From Callipepla californica brunnescens (Eukaryota > Chordata > Aves > Galliformes > Odontophoridae), in assembly GCA_023055505.1 (NCBI GenBank), contig JALIRH010000004.1, positions 32,431,502 to 32,495,501 of the forward strand: a stretch of 64,000 bases of DNA, read 5' to 3'. The notes beneath the pieces are model-generated. The model saw only the letters and a program-made list of their open reading frames with translations, had not been told where the DNA came from and did no database searches. Positions 36,291 to 49,162 of the stretch are shown here, piece after piece (position 1 is the first letter of the stretch; each line of letters begins with the position of its first letter). A program made the position numbers and the translations under genes.

Positions 36291-39200
36291 AGGGGTTGCT
36301 GAAACTTGCTTCTTTTTCCATGTCTTCCTTGAAGAGGGCAGCCCCCTCCGAGGTGTGTCTGCTAAGACCTCTGGACAGAGAACAAAGGGTGCTCAAATAC
36401 TAAATGAGACAGAGTGCAGGCATATGTGAAATCATGTGCGGGCTTTTCCCTCTCATGCTGTGGTAGACATAGAGCCATGGTCAGGGTGCAAGTTGCTGGT
36501 GGTGTAGCCCTGTAAGGCAGTAGTTCTGGTTTTGGTTGTTTTTTTTGTTTTCTTTTAATTATTATTATTATTTTTAATATGTATTTTTATCTTTTGCTTT
36601 ATTGAACTGTATTTCCTGTAAAGACCTGAACACTCACTGTGATGATCTGAAAATATGAGATCATAGTTTGGCTTCTGTAGTGAATCTACTGGAATGGTAC
36701 CTAGGTGCATCCACATAATGAGGAACGAAGGAATGTCTGAAGGTGAGGAATGGGGTTGTGTATATTTGCATGATAAATTTGTGTGTACATATAGCTCACA
36801 AACACAGATTCCCTATTGACTAAAGTCTATCTGGAAGGTACTGAGTGGAAGTGCAGAAGCTGTAAATCTTTGTAGGAGCCTAGCTGTCCATCTGCCAGTG
36901 TTATTGTGTGTATCTTGGCCTCTGCCTGTTAGTAGGGATGCTGAAGACAGGGACTGGGAGATAAAACTGAGGTTGAAGATCTTGCAGCTTGCTTTTTTGT
37001 TCTTTCACATTCCAAAATATTTACAAGGAAAAGTGAAAACATCCTAGGATGAGGATATTTATTAATCATAATAGAAAGGACCACTTGATTTTTTTTTTTT
37101 TTTTTTAACAACATTTAGGTATAAAGTCAGTGTTGTTAAATTCCCTACATTTTCTTCACACATTAAGTGTAGAATTTGTTTTGGGTGGGAGTTTTCGTTG
37201 GTTTCAAGATAAAAGAATGTGCAATATAAGCCAGAGTGATGGGGAAAATGAAGCATGTGCTTGTTCTGTTACACAATTTTCTGTCTACAGAGGGGTCTGT
37301 TTCCCATAGGGGTCTTCTCATCTCTTGATTCTGGCAGGTAAGCAGAACATCGTGGGGCTGAAGGGTCAAGCGAACTGGAGGGAAATGGGGACAGTCTGAA
37401 CGATGGATGAATGAAGTGGATTTAGAACAAGTCATTAGGGTTCAAGGCTGGAATTTGGGTCAGCTACAACTAGCTACTTAGAGACTTGTAGAAAATCTGC
37501 TGAATACCCACCAGAGGTGGAGTTTTAAAGGCTCAGCAAAAGTGAACCTTGGGGATGTCTAAATAGGTAGCTAATGATAATCTTGTATGTTACAGTAGTC
37601 TAAGGTGTGCAGAAGGATCTCCCCAGACCTGTGGTGTCTGTTAGCCAGCTCTTCACTATAATTCCCTTCTCTGTTCTGTGCTGCCTTGTGGCTCTAGTTT
37701 GTAGCACAAGTCTCTGGCCTGCTCTCAACCCCCGTGCAGTTCTCTTGTGTCTCCCCACCACTCTACCCACTCCCACTTCCGCTCTTTTGATGGTTCAGGG
37801 ACAGCTTCCCTGTGCCAGATTCAGTGTTTGCTCACACACTGTTAGCTTGTTTTGCTTTCTGTATTGTCTTAGAAATGCACTCAGGAGAGCCAGGGATTGA
37901 AAAAAAAAAAAAAAAGTTCAAATTGAAAAGCAATAATTGGCCATTGTTATTTTCTATGCTATAATGTATGTGAAACTAATTTTAGACAGTTTTTTTCAGG
38001 ATCCATCTAGTTTTGAGTAATGTTTCTAATGATGAGCCACTTAATTATAGATTTCTCGAAGTGCTACAAGTGGAATCTAGGCAAAGCCCATCTGTCCTGT
38101 CTAGATCATCTTGGCAGGGATGGGAGAAAAAGGCACAGTCCTGCCACAGCTCTAAGTGTTGAGATACAAGAAGTAGAAACCTTCCAAAAAATTGACAATC
38201 ACTCAAAGACCTCCTGAATGCCTCCAGACTGGAGAACATGCAGTAATAATAAACTTCAGTAAACTAGTATTCAGAAGAAACGTTTCTTTCTAGGATGATG
38301 TCCTTGATAGGTACGTAGCTCCCATCTTAAATCCTTTCCCAAACTCTTTTTGGAATTAAACAGTACCTCTGTGTCTTTCTTATTTCTTTTCTTTTTCTGC
38401 CATTTTTCATCGTGTAATGTAGGCAAGGCTGAAGAGGGTGCCTTCAGTGGATATCTTGAAATTCAAGGAAGTGCGGGCTGAGGAATTTGCACTGGTGACA
38501 GTTTTCTGTCATAAATGCTAAGACTGTACTGAGTGAAAAAAAGAGGTCTGTGTGAAATGAGATGATGGATCAGGCCAGGATACAAAAATGAATGTGACAT
38601 GAATGACTCTTGTGGAGGTTTTCCTTTCCTTGCTCAGCTGAAAAGGTGAAAGCAAAATTCTGACGTACGAGTGTTTGAAGTGCTCTACTGAATATGTTGT
38701 TGTATGAGTATCATTCACCAGTGTCTGAAGGACACTGAAGGTACTAAGAGAGATATAGATTAGAAGTGCCCTAGATAGACAAGGTATAAAGAAACATTCA
38801 AGAATAAATGAAGGTCTAGCCTAGCATTTCAATAGGGATTACTGTATCCAGCTTTGCCATACGCAAGCAAAAAATGTTGAACTGGTGTGAACAATCTTCC
38901 AAATGCAGAAATAGTAGAGGAAGAAGGTACAGATAGCCTGGAAATGTGAAATGTAGAATGACAGAAGGGGAAAAAAGGGTGATGGTAGAATTTAGATAAA
39001 CAGTGGATCGCATGTGAATCCTGGTCCTTGTTTCATAGTGATATCAACAGCAAGTGTAAGCCAGAAACATTAGCTCAAGTGCTAAAGCAATTCACTCTGG
39101 AGGGACAGCCATTAGTACACCATAGGGCAAGGTACCTTCGAAAGGCAATGTGTTAATAAGAGAGTGAACTGATAATATATGTCACACCTCCAGATTAATT

Positions 39201-40109
39201 GTCACTTCATCTGTGTAATACTTCTTACCATTAACTAACAAGAGTGTTGTCTTAAGTGTGAAGAGAAATTACAAGAAGGAGAAGAGGAATGAAGGCTAGC
39301 AGGAAATCCATAATGCCTTCTGCCCATGAGAAGGCTTTTTATTTATTAAGCAGCCTCCAGACATGATTGCTGTAGCAGCTTTCATCAGTGCGAGCTCACT
39401 TGGACTGGAGCAGATCTACTGATATGTAACTGTGCTCTGGTTATACAATGGGTCAAAGGGATAAAATGTCTTGTCGGCATTAGTCAAGCAAATACTATTT
39501 GTCTAAGAGCCAGAGTATGTGCACTTGTTGTCCTGCGTCTCCTTATCTAGCAGAAGAACCCAGCTTGGAACAACTTTGCTACTCCTGTGCAAGGAATCTC
39601 TTCTTCCAGACTATGTGGCAGAACTGGTCTCATGCCACAGCTCACTTCAGGAGGTCTCATATAATGCAGTTCTCCTCAGGGCTGACCACTGGAGGCAGGT
39701 CTTTAGGTAGACTCTTGCAGCTGAGAAGCTGTAGGACTTTGTTGGCTGCGTATTGTGTTTACCTTTTAGATGCTTCAGGCTCCTGACTCAAAAATTCTTT
39801 GCTTGACCTTCTCAAATTACAAAGCAAATTTAAAAATCCATCTCCTTCTTCAAAGCAAATTCAAAAGGCAGGCCAAGTGTGATGTTTTTTTTACAGTATA
39901 AGCCAGGTCTAGATGCCCAGCAAACCCAGAAACGACAGAAAAGATTGCAATTAGAATAAAGATGGTGTATTGCATTTTTAACAAAATGCTGGCAATTGCA
40001 CTTTGTTACAACCTGGCTGTCTAGGCTGGTGTTTATGCTGTTGAATAGAAGTTGCACAGTGCTATCCATTCCAGATTAGAAAGCAAACTCATCAACATTT
40101 TCCACCAAG
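36291..40109. other. Intron 1 segment with homopolymer runs
   Basis: Unique-looking DNA with an 18-base T run at 37089-37106 and a 16-base A run at 37900-37915. No gene, RNA gene or interspersed repeat was recognised. Confidence 0.45.
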
Positions 40110-41655
40110 ATATTTTTTACCTGGATTGCCACAAGTCCATGGTGTCAGATGAGATCCATCCAAGTGTGCTGAGGGAACTGGCAGAGGTTATAGCCAAGCC
40201 ACTCACCATCATCTATCAGCATTCCTGGTCGAGTGGAGAGGTCCCAGAAGATTGCAGGCTCCCAGTGTGACTTCCATGTACAAAAAGGGTTGTAAGGAGG
40301 ATCTTGGGAACTACAGGCCTGTCATCCTGACCTTGGTGCCAGGGAAGGTTATGGCGCAGATTGTCTTGAGGGAGATGGCATGGCATGTGCGGGGCAACCA
40401 GGGAATCAGGTCTAGTCAGCATGGGTTCATGGAGGCAGGTTCTGCTTGAACAACCTGATCTCCTTCTATGATCAAGTGAACAGCCTGGCAGATGAGGGAA
40501 AGGCTGTTGATGTGGTCTACCTTGACTTCAGCAAAGCCTTTGACACTGTCTCCACAGTATTATCCTGGAGAAGTTGACAGCCCATGGCTTGGACAGGTAT
40601 CCTCTTGGCTGTGTAAAGAACTGGCTGGAGGGCTGGGCCCAAAGAGTGGTGATAAATGGAGTTAAATTGAACTGGCAACCAGTCATAAGTGGTGCTCCTC
40701 AGGGGTCAGAACTGACCTCTTCAGTATCTTTATTGATGGCCTGGATGAGGGCACTGAATGCACCTTCAGTAAGTTTGCAGATGACACCAAGTTGACTGGA
40801 AGTGTCAATCTGCCTGAGGGTTGCAAAACCCTACAGGGGGATCTGGAGGGGCTGGATCGCTGGGATGAAGCCAATGGGATGAGGTTCAACAAGACCAAGT
40901 GCCGAGTCCTGCACTTCGGCCACAGCAACCCCAGGCAATGTTACAGGTCTGGGGAAGAGTGGCTAGAAGACTCTAGAGTAAATGGACCTGGGGGTATTGG
41001 TTGATACTCGACTGAACATGAGCCAGCAGTGTGCCCAGGTGGCCAAGAAGGCCAGTGGCATCCTGTCTTGTATCAGAAATAGTGTTGTTAGCAGGAACAG
41101 GGAAGTAATTGTCCCTCTGTACTCAGCACTGGTGAGGCTGCACCTCAAGTACTGTGTTCAGTTTGGGGCCCCTCACTGCAAGAAAGACATTGTGGCCCTG
41201 GAGTGTGTCCAGAGAAGGACAATGAAGCTACTGAGGAGTCTGGAGCACAGACCTTAAGAGGAATGTCTGAAGGAGTTGGGGCTGTTAAGTCTGGAGAAGA
41301 GAAGGCTCAGGGGAGACTGTATTACTCTCTATAACTACCTGGAGGGAGGTTGTAGTGAGCTGGGAGTCGATCTCTTCTCTTGTGTAACTAGTGATAGCAC
41401 AAGAGGGAATGACCTCAAGTTGTGCCAGGGGAGATTCAGGCTGGATGTTAGGAAATACATCTATAACACTACTTTTCCAAAGGAGTGGTCAGGATCTGGA
41501 ATGGGCTGCCCAAGGAGGTGGTCGAGTCACTGATCCTGGAGGTGCCCAGGGAACATACAGACGTTGTGTTGAAGGACATGGTTTAGTGAGTACTGTGGGT
41601 GATAGGTGGACAGTTGGACTGGATGATCTTGTACGTCTTGATTCTATGACTATGA
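40110..41655 (+). mobile_element. CR1 LINE, 5'-truncated and frameshifted
   Basis: A 1.5-kb copy of the 3' third of a CR1 non-LTR retrotransposon, in the same orientation as ESRRB. Reverse-transcriptase motifs are readable but in different frames: YLDFSKAFDTV (40518-40550), GAPQGS (40691-40708) and the catalytic FADD (40774-40785) occupy three different + frames. At least two frameshifts therefore lie between them. Downstream pieces ([59 protein letters not shown]) are also family-typical. The copy ends in the CR1 tail GGACTGGATGATCTTGTACG and TTCTATGA. A full CR1 is about 4.5 kb, so the 5' two thirds, including ORF1 and the endonuclease, are absent. Not autonomous. Confidence 0.95.
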
Positions 41656-44569
41656 TTTTGCTAAATTACGGTTTGTGTTTTTCTGAAGACCAATAGGTAG
41701 TATTATTTGTGTGGCTATATTAGGAATGAATGCTTTGCAGAGAGTGTCTCTGGGTCTTGCCATACTTGTCAGAATAGCAACATAGCCTATGCAAGCAAAG
41801 GGGTGCTGCTGCTAGCAAGCTCAACAAAATTCTTAGTAATTATATTTGCACCTCAGAGAAAAATATTTAGGTTGATTTAATGTTATGACTGTCTTATCCT
41901 GTGTAGCAAAGCAAAATGCTGTGATTTTAGTAAAATCTTCTAAAAGCTAGGTACTGGCATCTTGGCAATTTCTGTTTATGATCTGGCACCCAACTTAGTA
42001 ATTAAGCCTGTCACCCATGCAGTACCCAGGCTTTTGCCTCCAAAGGGAAACAGTGTTTGCCCTGGGTGCAGGATGTGTTCCTGCATGACCGAATACTCCC
42101 AGAATAACTTCCTTGACCATGGTGGTTAAGGCTAACTTATCTACAGTGACCTCCTGCACAGAAGTTGCACATTAGCAGATCCCATTATTCTCAGACTGTT
42201 GTGTGGAGAATATCTATCAGGCAGGATGAGGCGGTATCTCTAGGTGATGTCCCTCTCATTTGAGGTTCAAATGGAGCGGCAGATTGGGACAGGCCTTGCT
42301 CCCCAAGCACATGGAGGCTGAGAGCCAGGGCCATATGTGAGCTGTCCATGGTGCAGGGGACCACAGGTGGGAGCCAGTTGGCCTTGTAGTATGAACACCT
42401 TCTGCCTGCACCCTGTAACTACTTGGGGTATTATTGCAGCTGTCGTGTCAACCTGCCACTTGGAAAACATTATTTACTTCTGTATCTAAAAAAAGCCACC
42501 TGACAAAATTTGGCTTGTTCCTGGGGGTTGTGGCGAGTGTTTGAGAAGCTGATCTAGTGCTTGTCAGCCAACCGTGAGTTGTGAAGCTCTCTCATATGGC
42601 CCACAGAGGGAGGACACCAAGTCTTTGTTGCTCAAATAGCATCATGGCATGATATGCACATCTCATTTACGCATGCAATGTATGTTTGTTGTCTGTGCTA
42701 ATAAATGCTGATGGTAAAAATAGGCCTGTAACTATGGAAAGTTGAACTTTTAAAATCTTTGTTTAGTTGTTGGTGTTTCTGCTTGTTAAAAAGTCTTTGC
42801 TCTTCCTTGGCCTAAAATTGTGCAGGCATGCTGCCTGCAGAGCCTTTCAATCTTGAGGTAGATTGCAAGACTTTTAAGAATTGAAATCTGTCTGGATTCC
42901 ATCTGTGATAACCACAAAAAAGCTCATTTCTGACCTTTTGCATTGTTCCTTGTAACTGGGGGGGAAAAAAAAAAGGCTTTGTTTTGAGGAATTTATGAGA
43001 GAGTGTTCACTTACCCATGTTCATGCTAGTTATACAGATGTATTTCAGATATGTTTTAATGTCACTTTCAGTCTGTAAATCTCCGGCATGCTGGGTTGGT
43101 GGCTGTGTGATTTAATCAGAAAATACTGGGGGAGGACTGGCTTACGTGGCAGAACTTCTGAAGCCCATTCCTACCTTCCTTCAAGAAATGAGTATAGCAC
43201 TGAGATAACCATTTTTTTTTTTTTCCTTGTTGAAGATCATGTATTGAGGATCATCCAGTAGAGAACATTAACAGTAATGCTTCTAAACTTTCCTAGCTAC
43301 TCAGAGTAGGGACCACTGCATGGAGAATTTGCAGGGTCAAATACTTGGTTTTGCATCAGCACTTGGAGCTGCTCAAATGGAATTACGTTACTGAACTCTA
43401 GGTATGTTAGCTGATAGAGAATCCTGTTGGTAGGGGAAAGCTTCCTTCTATAACAGCAACAGATATTGTTCTAGCTGTCTTGCTAAGCTGCTGTGACCCC
43501 CCTCTGAGTCTTTTTCAATTCTTGAGGCATGTAAAGGCTTGTGGCTAGAAAATACTGATGTCATCTCCTTATCTAGAACTTGGATAGTAAGATGAACATA
43601 GCTACAAATTACTATTTCTGGTGAAAGAAAAAGGAAAAAAAAACACTCAGAAAATGTGTAATAAGCATTGTAGAGAAGTAGCAAAGTGTGAAAGGAGAAG
43701 AATTGGGGAAATTTCAAACATTAAATCAATGTCACTGCCCAAAAGAGATAACACTGAAGGCACATGAGTGCCTAAAGCACAGTCTTGACTCGGTCTAAAC
43801 TTGCAAATTTTCATCCAGGATCACTGAGATCAGAGTGTACTTGTTTGACGACAGTTGTGTGCTCACAAAGGCTAACAACATCGTCAGTGATAAATAGCAG
43901 TGGGTTTATGAAACGAGAGTAGTCAGACAATAACCTTTCTTGATACAATTAGGTAATTAGTGGGCAAAAAAAAAGGGTGGATAGACTGTCTTTGGACCAC
44001 GCATGAGCTTTTGACACAAAGCTGTGTAAGATCTTATTAGGGAAATTAGATCAAATTGGTTTTGATACAAATCCTGTGAAATGAATCATGGATTAGCTGA
44101 CAGAGTGTAAACACAAGGGTTACAGACATTCTTTATCCTTCTGCGGAGGTAGTGTCCAAAAGAGCAGTGTTTTGGCTTTAAATATTTGATAGCAACCTGA
44201 AGGAAAATGTAGAAGATGTAGTTCTTAAATTTACAGTTGGCACAACTGAAACGTAATAGAAATAAATGAGTGTTAAAAAAAAAATCTAGGCTGAAATTAT
44301 TAGAAGGCCTCGGCTTTGATAAAATAAGTTACAATTAGCAGTGTGTGCATTAAAGATGTTACTGGATCTACTTCAGAACAGGAAGAATCCAAACTTCATA
44401 CTGTGCACAGCAAGATGGCAAAGCAGCTTAAGTTCAGAGAGCTCCTGGTGAGACAGTGAGTATGTAGTGATGGTGTTCAGGCTAATGGCTGGTGAAGTTA
44501 TGCATGGTTGGCCTGTAAGTCTGCCTGACTGTGCACTTTCTGGAGTCTTTCCCCTGTAGTGCTGTGGTA
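41656..44569. other. Intron 1 segment, nothing recognised
   Basis: Unique-looking intronic DNA with short homopolymer runs (T run at 43211-43224; G/A runs near 42958-42974). No gene recognised. Confidence 0.45.
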
Positions 44570-44710
44570 TCATTGCAGTGTGCGATTCCGGGCACCTTGC
44601 TGCAAGCCCCAAGTAGGCTGGAATGAGTCCAGAGAAGGGCCACAAAGATGCTAAAGGGATTAGAGGGAATGACCTATGATGAGGAAAGGTGAAAAGAATG
44701 AAATGTTTAG
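44570..44710 (+). mobile_element. Short degraded CR1 fragment
   Basis: GAGTCCAGAGAAGGGCCACA with AAGATGCTAAAGGG, then CCTATGATGAGGAAAGG, corresponds to the CR1 region encoding VQRRA.K...GL and L.YEERL. Orientation is +. Both ends fade out and are approximate; this is an old internal piece. Confidence 0.7.
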
Positions 44711-46382
44711 AACCTCTAAGCTTGTTACATGGGCACAGAAATAGTAACGGAGTTTCCTGTGCCAGCGTGAAGGAGAGTTGGATCAAGTCTCTCTCCTTTT
44801 ACATTCCTATTAAGGTAACTAGAGCTGAGCAAAATGGCTGTTCATCACTTTGAACTCTTTGCAAAAAATGTTTAACTGTTCTTCTTGAAGTTCAAGATGT
44901 TTTTTTTCTTGCCAGGGGGCACACTGGGTCTGTTTAAAAATCATGATGGGATCTCTGTGGGACTTGTAGAAAGTCAGAGCTGAAGAGGCTTAACTCTGTG
45001 TCTGCTGCCCATTAGTCAACCATGCGAGTTGTACCAGAGGACACAAAAGAAAAACACAACCTCTGGAATGAGTGGATAGACAGTAGCTGTGGTCTTTAGT
45101 CTGACTGTGCTAAGGGCTTTGATCTGTAAAGCACTTGTTTAAACCAAACCGGAACACTTGCTATGTGTTACTGTCTTGGTGAGAGGGAAAGGAGCGTCCT
45201 GGACTGTAAGGATGTAGGAGTTTGTTGCTATCTTTGATTACCAGACAGTCACTGTAACAGAGGTTGTGAGTGGAGAAGTGAGTTGGTCCTAGGAGACTGA
45301 TCTCACCTTTTTCTCTGTTATTTTTTCCTAGTGGAGGGAAACACCTCACTGAGTCTGTTTGAAGCAATTCAACTTCCTATAACTTGCAAGTGACAAAACA
45401 TTGCAAGTCTTCAGGTTATCAGTTCAGAACCAAGATCTTTTTAAAACAGTAATGTCTGGTCCCATGACAGCAGTTCTGAGAAGTGTTTGCAAACAACTGT
45501 CCCTTTCTTTTCGTGATTCCCTTGTTTATGATGGGTTGGGAGAGCAGTGGTCCTCAGTAAACTCCACTGTGGGATCTTGTCTTGCAAATAGTGATTACAC
45601 TTAGTAATGTGGTAGACAGGACTTCCAAAAATCTGAAGTGAGTAACCTCTTGCTTCGACAGCCAGCCTTTTGTTTTCTATATTCAGGTTTGTCTTTGGAT
45701 TTCTAAAGGGTGCCATTAATACAAGGAGGTGTACCAGGATGAGTGTTTCATACATGGCTACATGAAGAATGTGAAATGTTATGCCCTAGTTGGAGTAGAT
45801 ATAAACACAGACACAGAGGACTTCTGTCACCTCTGTTTAACCTTAATTCTCTGAAGTCCTTCTACTCCCAGTTTTCAGTATCTTTTCTAATACAGCTGAG
45901 AATCTCGTTTGTTGCTTCTTCGTTTCTTCCCAGTCAGTGAATTCTGGGCTTTTAAGATACAGAAGCTAGGATGTGAACTTACCTGACTGAATCTGACAGT
46001 TCAGCTTACTTCCTTGTCATGCCTTTTTCATAGTGTTGTCCTCTGTCTGCCCTTAACACTGAAACTTCAACTCCTTTTACTATGGAGCTCCTCAGTGCAA
46101 AAAAAGTTTTTTATGGTGGTTTTGCCTTCCACTTTGACCATAATCTCACGTTACTGTGCCTGGTGATCTTCAGGCTTTTATTACATATGCACCTCTCAGG
46201 TAGGGAAAGGTTCCACGATCTGGCCAGCACAGCAGCTTTTTTGCTTTGCTTTCTGCTTTTCTGGGCAAAGCATGGGGATTCATCAACTCATCACACTGTC
46301 TCTGAATGGGGCTAAACTCTGGATTCCTCTCGAGTAACACTAGGCAAAGCAGCCCAGGAATGTGAGATGCCTGCCCATAGTC

Positions 46383-46391
46383 TCAAGGTCA
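46383..46391 (+). promoter_or_regulatory. ERR response element match TCAAGGTCA
   Basis: This is the ideal extended half-site bound by ERR monomers and dimers, about 2.4 kb before exon 2 of the gene that encodes such a receptor. About 0.5 such nine-base matches are expected by chance on both strands of 64 kb, so autoregulation is only a hypothesis. Confidence 0.35.
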
Positions 46392-47776
46392 GCCATCTTG
46401 CCAAATAATGGACGTGTATGATCGATCCCAGAGATGGGAGATGAGGTCAAACACTGGCGATGAAACACAGAGGAAAATTAAGAGATACTCGGGTCAAATG
46501 AGATCATAACAGTGCAGAACTGTAAAGCTGTTGTGTATCAGACATGTACATTCATATCAGTAGGCACACAGAAATGATATATGTAATGTATGCACATCAG
46601 TGTTGCTGTGTCACAAAATGCTTTGTCCTGTCACCTGATGGGTCAGGCCTCTAGGCAGGAGGAGTTGCCATGTTGCCATAAATACCAGGTAAATAGGTTG
46701 AAACTGAAATAGAAATAGAAATTACCCACATGACCATGGTATGGTAACTTTAAACCAGTGGAACTTCCAAGAAGAAATTCAAGCATCCCCAGGCAGTCAG
46801 AGTTCTTTGGATGTGTCATCAGGAAAATCACTTGATTGCATATTTTTAGGTTTTCTTAAAAAGCCGTTGACAAATTACCTTGCTGGAGAGAAAATCTGAC
46901 CTCTCAGGTTAATACTGTTATCAATTTAAAAGTGTCTGAGACAGAAAACAAGAAGTAGGCATAGCCTACCCAGAAAATAAGGGGAAGTCAATTTTCAGGA
47001 TGATAAAGGTTGACATGAATGACCCAGAAAGTTCTGTGTTGTGGTGGTTGATTCATGCAATAAAGCTCTTGGAAGTGGGTGATCAATGAGACGCTGTAGA
47101 TGGCAGTAGATTTTGAAGAAAGACTGAAGAACTCCAGAGGATTGTAATAAAGCTAGGTGTGTGGACAGCACAGTGGTAGATGAAGTGCACTGTTGACTGT
47201 TGCAGAGTTGCATTCCAGAAGGCATTAATTTGATTTTTCATAGATGTTAATGGATTCTAAATTAACTGTAACAACTCCTGAAAAGATCTGAGATTCTCAG
47301 TAAGTAACTTGTTGATACTGCCTGTTAAAAGAAACGGTAACAGTTTAATTTTAAGAGGGTGAAAAAAACCCAAACAATATAAGGAGTTATATAAAGGATG
47401 GGCTGAAAATAACATTGAAAATATGGTAATGTCACTAGGTAATTGACACCATACCTTTGTCTTGAATGCTGTCCAGACCTTCAGCTGGAGAAGTGATGGA
47501 GTAGTGCCAGTTTCATGCTGCTGAGGAGTTGCCTCATTGAATTCTTCTGGACTGAACAGAAATAGCCAAACCAGATGAAATTCAGAGATGGATGATGTAA
47601 CAGATACGAGATTTGCAAAAACTTCTGTGCAAATGCATGAAGAACAATTATATAGATAAGGAACATCTGAATTAGGAGAACATAGCAAAAGAGCACGTCA
47701 TGAGGAGAATTAGGAGATGTCCAGGGAACCTGGGCAGCTGTGAATGCAGCATGGGGTTGCATTAATCAAATTAGGG

Positions 47777-47880
47777 ATTTGATTTAGTAGCTTGGTGGGT
47801 AGGGATGGTGGTGGGAGGATGGTTGGACTAGATGATCTTGTAGGTCCTTTCCAACCTAATGTATCTATGAATTTATGAAT
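47777..47880 (+). mobile_element. CR1 3'-end fragment
   Basis: TTAGTAGCTTGGTGGGTAGG is followed by GGTTGGACTAGATGATCTTG, TAGGTCCTTTCCAACCTAAT and a degenerate tail of TATGAAT units. This is only the last 100 bases of a CR1 element, the common 5'-truncated form in bird genomes. Confidence 0.92.
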
Positions 47881-48752
47881 CATGCACATATTATTGTTTG
47901 TTCATAGACTGGACAAGTAATCCCTGGAGCTCGTTTCCATATGATATCTTTAAAATTAGCAGCGTTACAAAGAAACCCTTCACTTTTATTTGAACAACGA
48001 AATTATCTTTGACTGCAGTTAATAATAATAAAAGGTTTCAAATTTGGTAAAGATGCCATCCCTACATCTACTTTAGAGCATGTGATTCTGTAAGAAGTGG
48101 AAATTTGGGAGAAGCCTTTCTATGCGCAAGTCTTATGCTAGTAAACAGAAGAAAGATTAATATTTAAGATTAAGTTGATCAAGCCTTTGATCAGATCAGT
48201 TTCTTTTCCATTTCTAAGCTCCCATTTTAGTGATGTTAATGAAGAGGAGGAGTGAATCCAACGTGAAAATAACATGGAGACATCTGTATTACAAAAGAAA
48301 ATCCATTCTGAACAGATTCTTCATGCAGGGTGTGCTCATGTACTCTCATGCTTGTGTACCCTCAGGGCAGGGAATCCTGAACTAACTGAGAATCTTTTTC
48401 ATTTGTCCAGCCACAAATAGGTTCATTTATTTCTGCTTTACCAGGGATTATCTGCTCTGGGTAGCTTCTGCCTCATCAACGCTGATGCCTCTTCCCAGCA
48501 CTAGTCTGTGAACACCCTGAAATTGTGATCTACATGAATGGCCTTAACTTTCTCTGTGAGATTTGATGGGAAGTAGGCAAATGGTTCTTAGTGACTTGTG
48601 TTCATATCCCTGAGGAGAAGTACCTATGTGGGGTTGCACTGCCTGAGCCAAATGGAATTGGACTGAGGTGGGAAAGGGAGGGCTTTCCTTTGACTGCCAT
48701 GGAGCTGCATTTAACCAGGAGGCCACTGAAGGTCTTCGCTCTCTCTTTGCAG
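47881..48752. other. End of intron 1, before exon 2
   Basis: Unique DNA leading to the acceptor. The polypyrimidine stretch is TCTTCGCTCTCTCTTTGCAG, ending at 48752. A second AG at 48763-48764 could act as a tandem acceptor. Confidence 0.55.
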
Positions 48753-49162
48753 GCTGCTCGGCAGAATGGCCACAGAGGAGCGGCACCTCTCCTCCAGCTG
48801 TGGGTCCTTCATCAAGACCGAGCCCTCCAGCCCATCCTCTGGCATCGACGCTATCAGCCACCACAGCCCAAGTGGCTCCTCCGATGCTAGCGGTGGCTAC
48901 GGCATCGCCATGGGCGGCCACCCCAATGGCCTGGACTCACCGCCCATGTTCAATGGCACAGGGATCGGCGGTGGGTCCTGCCGTAAGCGTTACGATGACT
49001 GCGCCAGTGCCATCATGGAGGACTCACCCACCAAGTGCGAGTACATGCTCAACGCGATCCCCAAGCGGCTGTGCCTGGTGTGTGGGGACATTGCTTCTGG
49101 GTACCACTACGGTGTGGCTTCCTGTGAGGCGTGCAAAGCCTTCTTCAAGAGGACTATTCAAG
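48753..49162 (+). CDS. ESRRB: ESRRB coding exon 2: N-terminal domain and first zinc finger
   Basis: Exon 2 of oestrogen-related receptor beta, an orphan nuclear receptor that binds TCAAGGTCA sites as a constitutive transcription factor. It completes the Gln codon begun in exon 1, reads LLGR, then reaches an ATG at 48766 in strong context (A at -3, G at +4), the start of the usual short form. Numbering from that Met, IKTEPSSP at 16-23 fits the phosphorylation-dependent sumoylation motif of ERRs. [20 protein letters not shown] leads into the DNA-binding domain. The first zinc finger uses Cys 103, 106, 120 and 123, with P-box [22 protein letters not shown] and SPPMF favour beta over gamma. The exon ends ATTCAAG|GTACAG at 49162, after the first base of a Gly codon. 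The frame is intact. Confidence 0.97.

Larger units (their letters stand above)
7407..48752 (+). other. ESRRB: ESRRB intron 1 (about 41.3 kb)
   Basis: The intron runs from the GTGAGTG donor at 7407 to the TCTCTCTTTGCAG acceptor ending at 48752, and interrupts a Gln codon after its second base. It contains CR1 pieces, simple repeats and candidate enhancers, listed separately. No other exon was recognised inside it. A long first intron at a developmental transcription-factor gene often carries enhancers. Confidence 0.82.
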
